Source of the DNA: Winogradskyella endarachnes
GTDB taxonomy: Bacteria; Bacteroidota; Bacteroidia; Flavobacteriales; Flavobacteriaceae
DNA length: 64,000 bases
Direction of reading: 5' to 3'
NCBI RefSeq assembly: GCF_009741275.1
Contig: NZ_WOWS01000009.1
Coordinates: forward strand, 1-64,000
The notes beneath the pieces are model-generated. The model saw only the letters and a program-made list of their open reading frames with translations, was not told where the DNA came from and made no database searches. Position numbers and translations under genes: made by a program. This document shows positions 25,570 to 35,042 of the stretch, in pieces. How positions within the stretch are numbered: position 1 is the stretch's first letter; the number at the start of each line of letters is the position of its first letter.

Positions 25570-27123
25570 ATGTTTTTAAAAAGACTACTGACCTCATTAT
25601 TTTTTATTTCGACATTAGTATTAACTGCTCAAATTAAAGAGAACGATTTAGATAAACTTGTAGCCGAAACACTAACAACATTTGATGTGCCTGGAATTTC
25701 TGTTGGTATCTATAAAGACGGCAAGGTCGTTTATTCTAAAGGCCATGGTGTGCGTTCATTAACTAATAAAAAAGAAATGAATGACGAAACCTTGGTTGGT
25801 GTTGCATCTAACAGTAAAGGATTTACATGCTTTGCTTTAGCAATGATGGTCGATGCTGGTAAATTAAATTGGGATGATAAAGTACGTAAGCATATACCAG
25901 AATTTCAATTACACGACGCTTGGGTTACAGAAAATTTTACGGTTAGAGATTTGGTAACACACAGAAGTGGTATGGGTTTAGGCGCTGGCGATTTAATGTT
26001 TTTTCCTGAAGGTAGCGACTTTACTGTTGAAGACATTATTAACAACGTAAAATATTTAGAACCTGAAACATCCTTTAGAAGCAAATTTGCTTACAATAAT
26101 AATATGTTCATTATTGCTGGCGAAGTTTTAAAACGTGTAAGTGGTTTGTCTTGGGAAGAATTTATAGAGGCAAAAATTATGAAACCGGTTGGGATGGTTA
26201 ACAGTAAAGCTTCTTATAATCGTGTTACAGATAAATCTAATATTATTGATGCACACACTATGGCAGAAGGTAAGGTGGTGCAAATTCCGCATGATTGGAG
26301 TGAAACGGCGAATCCTGCAGGTGGCATTGTAAGTAACGTGCCAGATATGTTAACTTGGGCCGCTTTTTTAATGAATGATGCCGTAACCAAAACTGGAGAA
26401 CGTTTGCTAAGTGAGCAACAATTCCATCAGCTTTGGCAATTACAAACACCATTAAATGTGTATCCTAATGATTCTTATAACTCTAATTTTAAAGGGTATG
26501 GACTTGGTTGGTTTTTAACTGATGTAAAAGGCGGACACAAACAAGTGTATCATACAGGTGGTTTGTTAGGTACAGTAACTCAGTTTACCATGATTCCAGA
26601 TTTAGATTTAGGCATTGTAGTATTAACCAATCAAATGAATGGTTCTGCGTTTAATACCATAACAAATACTATTAAGGATGCTTATTTGGGTTATAAAAAC
26701 CGAAATTGGTTAGAGAAATACGGAAAACGAAATGCAGATTACATAAAATATAATGATAGCTTAAAAGCTGAGGTTTATACTAAAATAGATAAAGCCCAAA
26801 AACTTAAATCCTTACCAAAGCCAGAACATATAGTTGGTACTTATACTGATGATTGGTTTGGAGATGTGATAATTTCTCACGAAGCAAAAAAAGGGTATAC
26901 TATAAAGAGTAAGCGTTCATCAAGATTGTTTGGAGAGTTGTTGCCATTAAATGCGACAACGTTTGTTGCGAAATGGAATGATAGAAGTTACGATGCAGAC
27001 GTGTATGTAAACTTTACATTCAATGAAAACGAAGAAGCTGTTTCTGCAACTATGAAGTACATTGCGCCAATCACAGATTTTAGTTTCGATTTTGAAGATT
27101 TAAAACTCAAGAAGACCAAGTAG
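25570..27123 (+). CDS. Secreted serine hydrolase with C-terminal DUF3471-like domain
   Basis: 517 residues. A signal peptide (about 1-20, ending LVLTAQ) precedes a beta-lactamase-fold domain. The SxxK serine and lysine are in GVASNSKGFTCFAL, the Tyr motif is FAYNNNMFII, and the third motif is YHTGGLLG. The C-terminal part (HIVGTYTDDWFGDVII onward) matches the beta-barrel domain often fused to these esterase/D-aminopeptidase relatives. It is periplasmic with unknown substrate. Its stop codon overlaps the GTG start of brnQ, so the two are coupled. Confidence 0.9.
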   Translation: MFLKRLLTSLFFISTLVLTAQIKENDLDKLVAETLTTFDVPGISVGIYKDGKVVYSKGHGVRSLTNKKEMNDETLVGVASNSKGFTCFALAMMVDAGKLNWDDKVRKHIPEFQLHDAWVTENFTVRDLVTHRSGMGLGAGDLMFFPEGSDFTVEDIINNVKYLEPETSFRSKFAYNNNMFIIAGEVLKRVSGLSWEEFIEAKIMKPVGMVNSKASYNRVTDKSNIIDAHTMAEGKVVQIPHDWSETANPAGGIVSNVPDMLTWAAFLMNDAVTKTGERLLSEQQFHQLWQLQTPLNVYPNDSYNSNFKGYGLGWFLTDVKGGHKQVYHTGGLLGTVTQFTMIPDLDLGIVVLTNQMNGSAFNTITNTIKDAYLGYKNRNWLEKYGKRNADYIKYNDSLKAEVYTKIDKAQKLKSLPKPEHIVGTYTDDWFGDVIISHEAKKGYTIKSKRSSRLFGELLPLNATTFVAKWNDRSYDADVYVNFTFNENEEAVSATMKYIAPITDFSFDFEDLKLKKTK

Positions 27124-28430
27124 TGAATATAAAACGCAAAGAACTTTTAGTCACTAGTTTTGGATTGTTTTCCTTGTTTTTTGGAGCAGGTAATTTATTG
27201 ATTCCACCATTACTGGGTTATAAAGCTGGTAATGATTGGTTTTTGATTGCTCTTGGTTTTATAATTACAGCTGTAATTATTCCTATTTTAGGAATACTTG
27301 CACATGCCAGATTACAGGGCACATTATTTGATTTCGGAAAAAAAGTATCGCCAACATTTAGTTTAATCTATTGTATTATAATTTATGTGATTGCTGTGGC
27401 AATTCCGTCGCCAAGAACAGCGGCTGCCACTCATGAAATTGCGGTTTTTCCGGCTTTTGATACAAGCCCATTATTAACTAGTGCAATTTACTTTTCGCTA
27501 GTATTAGTTTTTGTTCTTAACCGTTCTAAAATATTGAATCTTATCGGTAAATTTCTAACACCATTTATCGTCATCATGTTATTGGTTGTTATTAGCATAG
27601 CTATGTTTTCTTCGGAATTTAATACAGGAATTTCACAGTTTGAAACACCAATTGTTACAGGAATATTAGAAGGTTACCAAACCTTTGATGCTATTGGTGC
27701 AGTCGTGGTTGGTGCTGTTATCATTGTGTCTTTAAATTTTGATAATATGGCTATTGAAGCGTATGAATCTAAACGTAAATTAATTAGAAAATCTGGACTA
27801 ATTGCAGGTTTAGGGCTCTTTATTATTTATGCTGGTTTAATTGCCGTTGGCGCCTATTATAGTTCAGAAATTACGGTTAACGGAGAATTGAGTAATGATA
27901 TGCAACGCGCCAACTTATTACGCGCTATTAGTATTTCGTCTTTAGGTAAATTTGGGAATACGGTTTTAAGCATTCTTATTTCTTTGGCGTGTTTTACAAC
28001 TGCTATTGGCATTGTTGCTGGTACAGCAGATTATTTTAAAGGTTTACTTAATGACTCAAAGATGGTGTACGTTATCACTGCGATATTAGCATGCGTTTTG
28101 GGTGTTGGTGTTGGTCAATTAGATTTTAATTCGATTATAGTGGTCGCTGTGCCAGTCCTTTTATTAATCTATCCTATCACTATAGTCTTAATTTTATTGA
28201 ATGTTTTACCTCAAAAATTAGCATCTTCTTTAGTCTTTAGAGTTGTAGTTATCATTACATTTCTATTTAGTATTCCAGATGTAGTTGGTTTTATTAGTCC
28301 TTCAGAAGCATTAAAGTCAATAACCAGTTATATTCCTTTTGCAAACTATAGTTTGGGTTGGGTTTTACCGGCTGTAATTTCGTTTTTCGCAATCTCTTTT
28401 ATTCAGAATAATAAATCTTTCAAAAAATAA
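27123..28430 (+). CDS. brnQ: Branched-chain amino acid transport system carrier protein BrnQ
   Basis: 435 residues starting with GTG, whose first G is the last base of the preceding TAG. The start MNIKRKELLVTSFGLFSLFFGAGNL is the BrnQ (LIVCS family) signature. About 12 hydrophobic helices follow, with AVAIPSPRTAAATHEI and CFTTAIGIVAGTADYF segments. It imports leucine, isoleucine and valine with a cation. Coupling to a secreted serine hydrolase may link peptide breakdown to uptake (inference). Confidence 0.94.
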   Translation: MNIKRKELLVTSFGLFSLFFGAGNLLIPPLLGYKAGNDWFLIALGFIITAVIIPILGILAHARLQGTLFDFGKKVSPTFSLIYCIIIYVIAVAIPSPRTAAATHEIAVFPAFDTSPLLTSAIYFSLVLVFVLNRSKILNLIGKFLTPFIVIMLLVVISIAMFSSEFNTGISQFETPIVTGILEGYQTFDAIGAVVVGAVIIVSLNFDNMAIEAYESKRKLIRKSGLIAGLGLFIIYAGLIAVGAYYSSEITVNGELSNDMQRANLLRAISISSLGKFGNTVLSILISLACFTTAIGIVAGTADYFKGLLNDSKMVYVITAILACVLGVGVGQLDFNSIIVVAVPVLLLIYPITIVLILLNVLPQKLASSLVFRVVVIITFLFSIPDVVGFISPSEALKSITSYIPFANYSLGWVLPAVISFFAISFIQNNKSFKK

Positions 28431-28515
28431 TTTTGCAGTATTTGTTATATAATTAACAATTTGTGTAAAAAGCAACTATTTTTTTAATTTTTATGTTTAT
28501 TACAAATGTCAACTC

Positions 28516-28523
28516 TACATTTG
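28516..28523 (+). promoter_or_regulatory. Aspartate kinase promoter, -7 element
   Basis: TACATTTG lies 22 nt before the ATG at 28546, after the 115-nt gap following brnQ. Confidence 0.55.
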
Positions 28524-28545
28524 TCCTCTAAAAATTTAAAAAGTT

Positions 28546-29874
28546 ATGTTAGTATATAAGTTTGGAGGTACTTCTGTTGGTTCTGTAGAAAACATGAATC
28601 ATGTTAAAGATATCATTGGTACTAATGGCAAAAAAATTGTAGTGCTGTCTGCCATGTCTGGTACGACTAATGCTTTGGTCGGAATTTCCGATTTAATAAA
28701 AGAAGGAAATACTGAGTTAGCCCAAAAACAGATTATAGATTTAAACGAAACCTATAAACAAACCGTTTCTAACTTAATTCAAGATAACAGTTTGCAAAAA
28801 GATGTTATTGATTATGTTAATTCTATTTTTGCGTCATTATTAGATAATGTAGCTGAGGCGCATTCAGAATTACTTCATAATTCAATCGTAGCCAATGGAG
28901 AATTACTTTCAACCTATATGTTCAGCAAGTTATTGCAACAACATGGCGTGAGTGCTGCGCTTTTACCTGCTTTAGAATTTATGAGAATTGATAGAGCAAA
29001 TGAACCTGATAATTTCTACATAAAGCAGAATTTAGAACGTTTAATGGAAGACCAATATGAAGCTGATGTGTATATAACACAAGGTTTTATTTGTTTAGAT
29101 GTTGATGGTAACATCGCAAATTTACAACGTGGCGGAAGTGATTATACAGCAACCATTATTGGTGCTGCAATTGAAGCCGAAGAAGTTCAAATTTGGACAG
29201 ATATTGATGGTTTTCATAATAATGACCCTCGTTTTGTAAATGATACCAAAGCATTATCGCATTTATCTTATGACGAAGCTGCTGAGCTAGCTTATTTTGG
29301 CGCAAAGATTCTGCATCCACAAACCGTAATGCCTGTTTGTAATTTAGATATTCCATTGCGTTTAAAAAATACAATGGCACCAAATGCGCATGGTACATTA
29401 ATCACCAACCAAATTCATGGCGAAGGCATAAAAGCGATTGCAGCAAAAGACGGAATAACAGCTATAAAAATCAAGTCAGTACGTATGTTATTGGCACACG
29501 GATTCTTAAAGAAAGTTTTCGAAATTTTTGAGAAATACGAAACGTCTATTGATATGATTACAACGTCTGAAATTGCAGTTTCGTTAACAATCGATAATAC
29601 TACGTATTTAGAATCTATAACGGAAGAACTAGAGAAATTTGCAACAGTTGAAGTTGATGATTATATGAGTATTGTTTGTTTGGTTGGTAATCATATTATT
29701 TACCATCCAGATACACCAGAACTTTTTCAAGTATTGCAAGATGTTAATGTGCGTATGATTGCGTATGGTGGAAGCAATAACAACATTTCATTATTAGTAA
29801 ATACTAGTGATAAGTTAGAAACCTTACAGAAATTACAACGTTATGTTTTTGAGTCTACCACAATAGAGATTTAA
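28546..29874 (+). CDS. Aspartate kinase
   Basis: 442 residues. The kinase domain starts VYKFGGTSVGS, with NGELLSTYMFSK, QRGGSDYTATIIGAAI and WTDIDGFHNNDPR. The C-terminal regulatory part has ACT-type segments (IKSVRMLLAHGFLKKVFEIF, DMITTSEIAVSLTID). It phosphorylates L-aspartate in the first step to lysine, threonine and methionine, and is probably feedback controlled. It is a single-function enzyme with no homoserine dehydrogenase domain. A strong terminator follows immediately. Confidence 0.95.
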   Translation: MLVYKFGGTSVGSVENMNHVKDIIGTNGKKIVVLSAMSGTTNALVGISDLIKEGNTELAQKQIIDLNETYKQTVSNLIQDNSLQKDVIDYVNSIFASLLDNVAEAHSELLHNSIVANGELLSTYMFSKLLQQHGVSAALLPALEFMRIDRANEPDNFYIKQNLERLMEDQYEADVYITQGFICLDVDGNIANLQRGGSDYTATIIGAAIEAEEVQIWTDIDGFHNNDPRFVNDTKALSHLSYDEAAELAYFGAKILHPQTVMPVCNLDIPLRLKNTMAPNAHGTLITNQIHGEGIKAIAAKDGITAIKIKSVRMLLAHGFLKKVFEIFEKYETSIDMITTSEIAVSLTIDNTTYLESITEELEKFATVEVDDYMSIVCLVGNHIIYHPDTPELFQVLQDVNVRMIAYGGSNNNISLLVNTSDKLETLQKLQRYVFESTTIEI

Positions 29875-29880
29875 ACAATA

Positions 29881-29910
29881 AAAAAGGCGCTTTTTAAAAA
29901 GCGCCTTTTT
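29881..29910. terminator. Bidirectional terminator between aspartate kinase and pepP
   Basis: A perfect 15-bp inverted repeat (AAAAAGGCGCTTTTT and its complement) with T-runs on both strands serves the two convergent genes. Confidence 0.92.
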
Positions 29911-29923
29911 TTATTTATTCGAA

Positions 29924-31216
29924 TTAAGCATTCATCAAATCCTCAATCTCTTCAGCTTCAATAGGAATATTTCCCATTAAATTAAATGGCTCGCCTTGTT
30001 CTTGCACAACTACATCATCTTCTAAACGAATACCAAAACCTTCATCCGGAATATAAATACCAGGTTCTACAGTAAATACCATATTGGCTTTAATAGGTTC
30101 GTGTAGTAAACCATAATCGTGTGTATCTAAACCAATATGATGACTTGTACCATGCATAAAATATTTTTTATAAGCTGGCCATTTTGGGTCTTCGTTTTGC
30201 ACGTCTGCTTTGTCTAATAGACCAAGGTTTAATAATTGGTCGGTCATAATCTTTCCAACCTCTACGTGATATGCTTTCCACAATGTACCAGGAACTAATA
30301 ATTTTGTAGCCTCTTTTTTTACATGATTTACAGCATTATAAACCGCTTTTTGTCGGTCTGTAAATTTTCCTGAAACCGGAATCGTTCGCGATAAATCACT
30401 TTTATAATTTGCATATTCTGCAGCAATATCAAATAAGATTAAATCGCCAGCTTTACATTCTTGGTTATTTTCAATGTAATGTAAAACGTTAGCATTGTTT
30501 CCACTTGCAATAATTGGTGTGTAAGCAAAACCTTTTGAGCGGTTTCTTACAAATTCATGTAATAATTCAGCTTCAATTTCATATTCCCAAACACCAGGTT
30601 TTACGAAAGGTAATATTCTTCTAAAGCCTTTTTCTGTGATATTACACGCATGTTGCATTAAATCTATTTCAATCTGGTCTTTTACAGAACGTAAACGTTG
30701 CAAAATAGGATTGCTTTTTGCTACGCTGTGCGCAGGATATTTAGCTAACAACCACTTAGTAAAACGGTCTTCTCTAGTTTCAGTTTCTACATTAGCTCTA
30801 TAATGTTCGTTAGTGTTGATGTAGAATGTATCGCAATAGGTAGAAAGTTCAGCGATTGTTTTTTCTAAATCTTGAAGCCATAAAACCGTTTTAATTCCAC
30901 TAGTTTTAAATGCAGCTTCTTTAGTTAATTTTTCGCCTTCCCAAACTGCGATATGTGCATTGGTTTCTCTAACAAATAAAACTTCTTTAAAATCTTCGTT
31001 TGGACAATCTGGAAACAACACCAAAACACTTTCCTCTTGGTCAACACCACTGAGGTAAAAAATATCTCTGTGCTGCTCAAAAGGCATGGTGCTGTCTGCA
31101 CTAATGGGATAAATATCGTTAGAATTAAAAACAGCTAAACTATTAGGCTTCATTTGAGAAGCAAAGTTTTTACGGTTTTTTATAAAGAGTTGAGAATCTA
31201 TTAAATCGTATTTCAT
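29924..31216 (-). CDS. pepP: Xaa-Pro aminopeptidase PepP (M24B)
   Basis: 430 residues from the ATG complementing 31214-31216 (MKYDLIDSQLFIKNR). The frame stays open 34 codons further, but that stretch includes a hairpin and the promoter, so I reject it. The N-terminal creatinase-like domain is followed by the pita-bread domain. The metal ligands are in LILFDIAAEYANYKSDLSRT (two Asp), HGTSHHIGLDTHD (His), VEPGIYIP (Glu) and IRLEDDVVV (Glu). It removes N-terminal residues preceding proline, using two metal ions. It is cytoplasmic. Confidence 0.94.
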   Translation of the reverse strand: MKYDLIDSQLFIKNRKNFASQMKPNSLAVFNSNDIYPISADSTMPFEQHRDIFYLSGVDQEESVLVLFPDCPNEDFKEVLFVRETNAHIAVWEGEKLTKEAAFKTSGIKTVLWLQDLEKTIAELSTYCDTFYINTNEHYRANVETETREDRFTKWLLAKYPAHSVAKSNPILQRLRSVKDQIEIDLMQHACNITEKGFRRILPFVKPGVWEYEIEAELLHEFVRNRSKGFAYTPIIASGNNANVLHYIENNQECKAGDLILFDIAAEYANYKSDLSRTIPVSGKFTDRQKAVYNAVNHVKKEATKLLVPGTLWKAYHVEVGKIMTDQLLNLGLLDKADVQNEDPKWPAYKKYFMHGTSHHIGLDTHDYGLLHEPIKANMVFTVEPGIYIPDEGFGIRLEDDVVVQEQGEPFNLMGNIPIEAEEIEDLMNA

Positions 31217-31237
31217 AGAAAAATTTATAATTTTTAT

Positions 31238-31255
31238 TTCCCACGAAAGTGGGAA
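31238..31255. repeat. Short REP-like hairpin in the pepP leader
   Basis: TTCCCACGAAAGTGGGAA is a 7-bp perfect stem with a GAAA loop. It has the same layout as the sufC-sufD repeat, with different stem bases that keep pairing. It lies between the pepP promoter and ATG, so it would be in the pepP mRNA leader. Confidence 0.65.
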
Positions 31256-31281
31256 CCTGATTAAGTAATTATCAATTATTC

Positions 31282-31310
31282 CAAAAATAAACAAACAAAA
31301 CCGCAAGCAA
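31282..31310 (-). promoter_or_regulatory. pepP promoter (-7 and -33 elements)
   Basis: On the minus strand TATTTTTG (complement of 31282-31289) is preceded by TTG (complement of 31308-31310) with an 18-nt spacer, close to the Bacteroidota consensus. The predicted leader of about 60 nt contains the 31238-31255 hairpin and supports the 31216 start. Confidence 0.65.
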
Positions 31311-31404
31311 AAAAACAAAGCTTAGAATCTGTTAAAAATTATGAGACTTTTATGACGGTTCGTTTTGAAATGTTTAATTTCATAGCATTAAAAATCCAAC
31401 CACA

Positions 31405-34248
31405 ATGATTAAGTCAAAATTCCTCTCGTTTACATTTATTTTAAGTTCGTTTTTGTGCTTTGCTCAACAGCCAGCTACGTCAGCTGAAACCATTAAAGAT
31501 GCATTGATTAAGAAACAGAAAATGAAGGCAACTTCATTGGTTAAAAATGTACCTTTTAAAAATATTGGGCCAACAGTTATGAGTGGTCGTGTAGTAGATG
31601 TGGATGTAAATCCGGATGAACCTTCAGAGTTTTACGTTGGTTATGCTTCAGGTGGTGTTTGGCATACTACAAATAATGGCACAACGTTTACACCTATTTT
31701 AGATAGTTCAGATACTCAAAATGTTGGCGATATTGCAGTCGATTGGAAAAACAGAACCATTTGGGTTGGTACAGGCGAAAACAATAGTTCGCGGTCGAGT
31801 TATGCTGGTATCGGAATTTTAAAATCAAATGATAATGGTAAAACTTGGGAAAATGTTGGTTTAGAAGACTCGCATCATATTGGTCGCATTCTTATTAATC
31901 CAAAAAATCCTGACGAAGTTATTGTAGGCGTTACAGGTCATTTGTACTCGCCAAATGAAGAACGTGGAATTTACAAAACCAAAGATGGTGGCGAAACATG
32001 GACTAAAACCTTGTTTGTAGACAATATGAGTGGCATTATAGATGTGCAACATGCACCTAATAATTTTAAAATCATGTTTGCGACTTCTTGGACAAGAGAT
32101 AGAAAGGCTTGGAATTTTACAGGAAATGGAAATAATTCAGCAATTTATAAAAGTACAGATGCAGGCGATACTTGGACAAAAGTATCAACTAAAAAGAGCG
32201 GATTCCCAACAGGAGAAGGCGTTGGAAGAATAGGAATAGCGATGTACGATGAAAACACAATTTATGCAATACACGATAGTCAATTTCATAGAAAAGCAAA
32301 ATCTAAAAAAAGTAAAGCTTCAGGATTAACAAAAGAAGATTTTAAAACCATGAGTGTTGAATCATTTATGAAGCTTGAAGACAAAAAACTAAATGCCTAT
32401 TTAAAAACAAATGGATTTCAAGAAAAATATAGAGCATCAAACGTTAAACAACTCGTAAGTAGCGGAACCGTAAAACCAATAGATTTGGCCAATTATTTAG
32501 AAGACGCTAACGCATTACTTTTTGATACACCAGTTATAGGTGCTGAGGTTTACAAAAGTTCTGACGGAGGAAAATCTTGGAAAAAAACACACGATGATTA
32601 TATAGATGGCTTATACTACAGTTATGGCTATTATTTTGGTGAAATAAGAGTAGACCCTCAAGATAAAAATGGGATTTACATTATGGGAGTTCCTATTTTA
32701 AAATCTAAAGATGCAGGTACAACATTCACTTCTATTAGTGCCGAGAATGTGCATGCAGACCACCAAGCACTTTGGGTAAACCCTAAAAAACAAGGCCATT
32801 TAATAAATGGTAACGATGGTGGATTAAATATGAGTTATGATGATGGCGAAAGTTGGATTAAATTAAACTCAGCTTCAGTTGGTCAATTTTACGCTATTAA
32901 TGTAGATAATGAAAAACCGTATAATGTTTATGGTGGACTACAAGATAATGGTGTTTGGGTTGGTGCCAATAATTCTAAAGAGGATAAAAGCTGGCATCAA
33001 AGTGGTCAATATCCATGGAAAAGTATAATGGGTGGCGATGGTATGCAAATTCAAATAGATAGCAGAGACGCAAACATTGTTTATACAGGTTATCAGTTTG
33101 GAAATTATTACAGAATTAATCGTGAAACAGGTGAGCGTAAATATATTCAACCCAAACACACTTTAGGTGAAACACCATACCGTTTTAATTGGCAAACACC
33201 AATATTGTTGTCACCACATAATCAAGATATTTTATACTTAGGCGGAAATAAGCTAATGCGTTCTATGAATAAAGGCGATGATTTTGAAGCTATAAGTAAC
33301 GATTTAACCAATGGTGGAAAAAAAGGGAATGTAGCCTACGGAACTTTAACAACGATTAGTGAAAGTCCATTTCAGTTTGGCTTAATTTACACAGGAAGCG
33401 ATGATGGTGTGGTAAGTGTAACCAAAAATGCTGGAGGAAGCTGGACAACAATTTCTAACACTTTACCAAAAGATTTATGGGTAAGTAGAGTCGTTGCGTC
33501 TCAGCATAAAAAAGAACGTGTTTACGTCACTTTAAATGGATATCGTTGGGACGATTTTAAAGTTTATGTTTATGTAAGTGATAACTATGGACAAACTTGG
33601 AAAGATATTAGCAGTAACATTCCATCGTCGCCTGTGAATGTAATAAGAGAGGATTCTTCAAAAGAAAACTTATTGTATCTAGGAACCGATAATGGTGCTT
33701 ATGTTTCATTTAATAAAGGAGAAACTTGGGAAGCCTTTTCAAAAGGAATTCCAAATGTTGCTGTACATGATATGGTTATTCAACCTGAAGCTAAAGATTT
33801 GTTGGTAGGCACACATGGTAGAAGTATATATAAAGCTAATATTGAGGCGCTTCAAACTATAAACACGGCAGACTCCTCTAAGGACATTACGTTTATAGAT
33901 TTAGAGTCAGTGAAACATTCGCGACGTTGGGGAAGTTCTTGGAGCTCATGGTTTGATGCTTATGAGCCAGAAATTACAATTAAGTTTTACAGTAATGTTT
34001 CAGGAGTGAAAACCTTGAGAATTCTATCAGAAAAAGGTACTGAATTGTACAATACATCAGTAAATGTTGTAAAAGGATTTAATTATGTAGGCTATAATTT
34101 AGAGATTAACGGGAAAGGGAAAAAGGCTTTAATTAAAGAAGATTCAACTTTGAATTTTAAAGAAACAGCTAATAAAAAAGATTATTTACCAAAAGGTGAT
34201 TATAAAATTGAAATTGATAATATTGTTACTAGCCTTGAAATTAAGTAA
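31405..34248 (+). CDS. Secreted BNR/sortilin-like beta-propeller protein
   Basis: 947 residues. A signal peptide (ending LCFAQ, about residue 21) precedes repeated Asp-box/BNR motifs such as TTNNGTTFTPI, KSNDNGKTWENV, KTKDGGETWTKT, KSTDAGDTWTKV, KSSDGGKSWKKT and VSDNYGQTWKDI. These build one or two VPS10/sortilin-type propellers. Databases usually call such proteins glycosyl hydrolases, but I see no proof of that activity. A beta-sandwich tail (about 850-947) follows without a type IX sorting domain. It is probably periplasmic. A 110-nt gap separates it from sdhC. Confidence 0.85.
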   Translation: MIKSKFLSFTFILSSFLCFAQQPATSAETIKDALIKKQKMKATSLVKNVPFKNIGPTVMSGRVVDVDVNPDEPSEFYVGYASGGVWHTTNNGTTFTPILDSSDTQNVGDIAVDWKNRTIWVGTGENNSSRSSYAGIGILKSNDNGKTWENVGLEDSHHIGRILINPKNPDEVIVGVTGHLYSPNEERGIYKTKDGGETWTKTLFVDNMSGIIDVQHAPNNFKIMFATSWTRDRKAWNFTGNGNNSAIYKSTDAGDTWTKVSTKKSGFPTGEGVGRIGIAMYDENTIYAIHDSQFHRKAKSKKSKASGLTKEDFKTMSVESFMKLEDKKLNAYLKTNGFQEKYRASNVKQLVSSGTVKPIDLANYLEDANALLFDTPVIGAEVYKSSDGGKSWKKTHDDYIDGLYYSYGYYFGEIRVDPQDKNGIYIMGVPILKSKDAGTTFTSISAENVHADHQALWVNPKKQGHLINGNDGGLNMSYDDGESWIKLNSASVGQFYAINVDNEKPYNVYGGLQDNGVWVGANNSKEDKSWHQSGQYPWKSIMGGDGMQIQIDSRDANIVYTGYQFGNYYRINRETGERKYIQPKHTLGETPYRFNWQTPILLSPHNQDILYLGGNKLMRSMNKGDDFEAISNDLTNGGKKGNVAYGTLTTISESPFQFGLIYTGSDDGVVSVTKNAGGSWTTISNTLPKDLWVSRVVASQHKKERVYVTLNGYRWDDFKVYVYVSDNYGQTWKDISSNIPSSPVNVIREDSSKENLLYLGTDNGAYVSFNKGETWEAFSKGIPNVAVHDMVIQPEAKDLLVGTHGRSIYKANIEALQTINTADSSKDITFIDLESVKHSRRWGSSWSSWFDAYEPEITIKFYSNVSGVKTLRILSEKGTELYNTSVNVVKGFNYVGYNLEINGKGKKALIKEDSTLNFKETANKKDYLPKGDYKIEIDNIVTSLEIK

Positions 34249-34301
34249 TTATTACTGTAGATTAAAACGATTCTAAATAAATTAATTATCACTCAGCCTT
34301 G

Positions 34302-34332
34302 TTGGCAAAATGTTAATTGCGCTGTATCTTTG
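34302..34332 (+). promoter_or_regulatory. sdhCAB promoter (-33 and -7 elements)
   Basis: TTG (34302-34304), a 20-nt spacer, then TATCTTTG (34325-34332) give a full Bacteroidota promoter. The -7 box ends 26 nt before the sdhC ATG. Confidence 0.75.
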
Positions 34333-34358
34333 TTAGACTAAAATAAATTAGAACTACA

Positions 34359-35030
34359 ATGAGCGGAATTCTAAATTCGTCGATAGGAAGAAAGTTTGCC
34401 ATGGCACTTTCGGCACTCTTCCTTATGATTTTTGTACTACAACATTTTGTAATTAACCTATTTTCTGTAATTAGTCCAGATACCTTTAACGAGATATCTC
34501 ATTTTATGGGAACATTTTGGGTAATTCAATATGTAATTCAACCTATTTTAATAATCGGAGTGATTTTTCACTTTGTAATGGGTTTTGTGTTAGAAATCAA
34601 AAACAAGAAAGCAAATGGTGTTAAGTACGCTAAAAATAATGGTGCTGCCAATTCTACATGGATGAGCAGAAACATGATTTGGAGTGGTGGCTTTATACTA
34701 GCATTTTTAATTATTCACTTTATTGATTTCTGGATACCTGAGATGAATACGAAATATATCTTAGGTGATATGTCTGGAATGCACAATGGTGAGTTTAGAT
34801 ACTTCCATGAGTTACAAGAGAAATTTGTTCCTATTTGGAGAGTTGCACTTTATATAGTAGGTTTTGTGTTTTTAGCACTTCACTTATTACACGGTTTTGA
34901 TTCTGCATTTCAATCTACAGGAGCAAATAACAAATACACTAAAGGGTTGCAAGGATTCGGAAAAGCTTATGCGATTTTAATTCCATTAGGATTTATTTTC
35001 ATAGCGTTATTCCATCACTTTACTCACTAA
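34359..35030 (+). CDS. sdhC: Succinate dehydrogenase cytochrome b subunit
   Basis: 223 residues with five hydrophobic helices, as in the single-subunit b558 type. The start SSIGRKFAMALSALFLMIFVLQHF, and histidines in LQHFVIN, IFHFVMG, IIHFIDF and LALHLLHGFDSAFQS, could bind the two haems. It anchors SdhAB to the inner membrane and passes electrons to menaquinone. It is the first gene of sdhCAB, with a 12-nt gap to sdhA. Confidence 0.96.
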   Translation: MSGILNSSIGRKFAMALSALFLMIFVLQHFVINLFSVISPDTFNEISHFMGTFWVIQYVIQPILIIGVIFHFVMGFVLEIKNKKANGVKYAKNNGAANSTWMSRNMIWSGGFILAFLIIHFIDFWIPEMNTKYILGDMSGMHNGEFRYFHELQEKFVPIWRVALYIVGFVFLALHLLHGFDSAFQSTGANNKYTKGLQGFGKAYAILIPLGFIFIALFHHFTH

Positions 35031-35042
35031 AAAATATCTAAT

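Noticed and set aside
31217..31318. 34-codon N-terminal extension of PepP
   Set aside because: It spans a hairpin and the promoter elements, and the family alignment begins at the ATG complementing 31214-31216.
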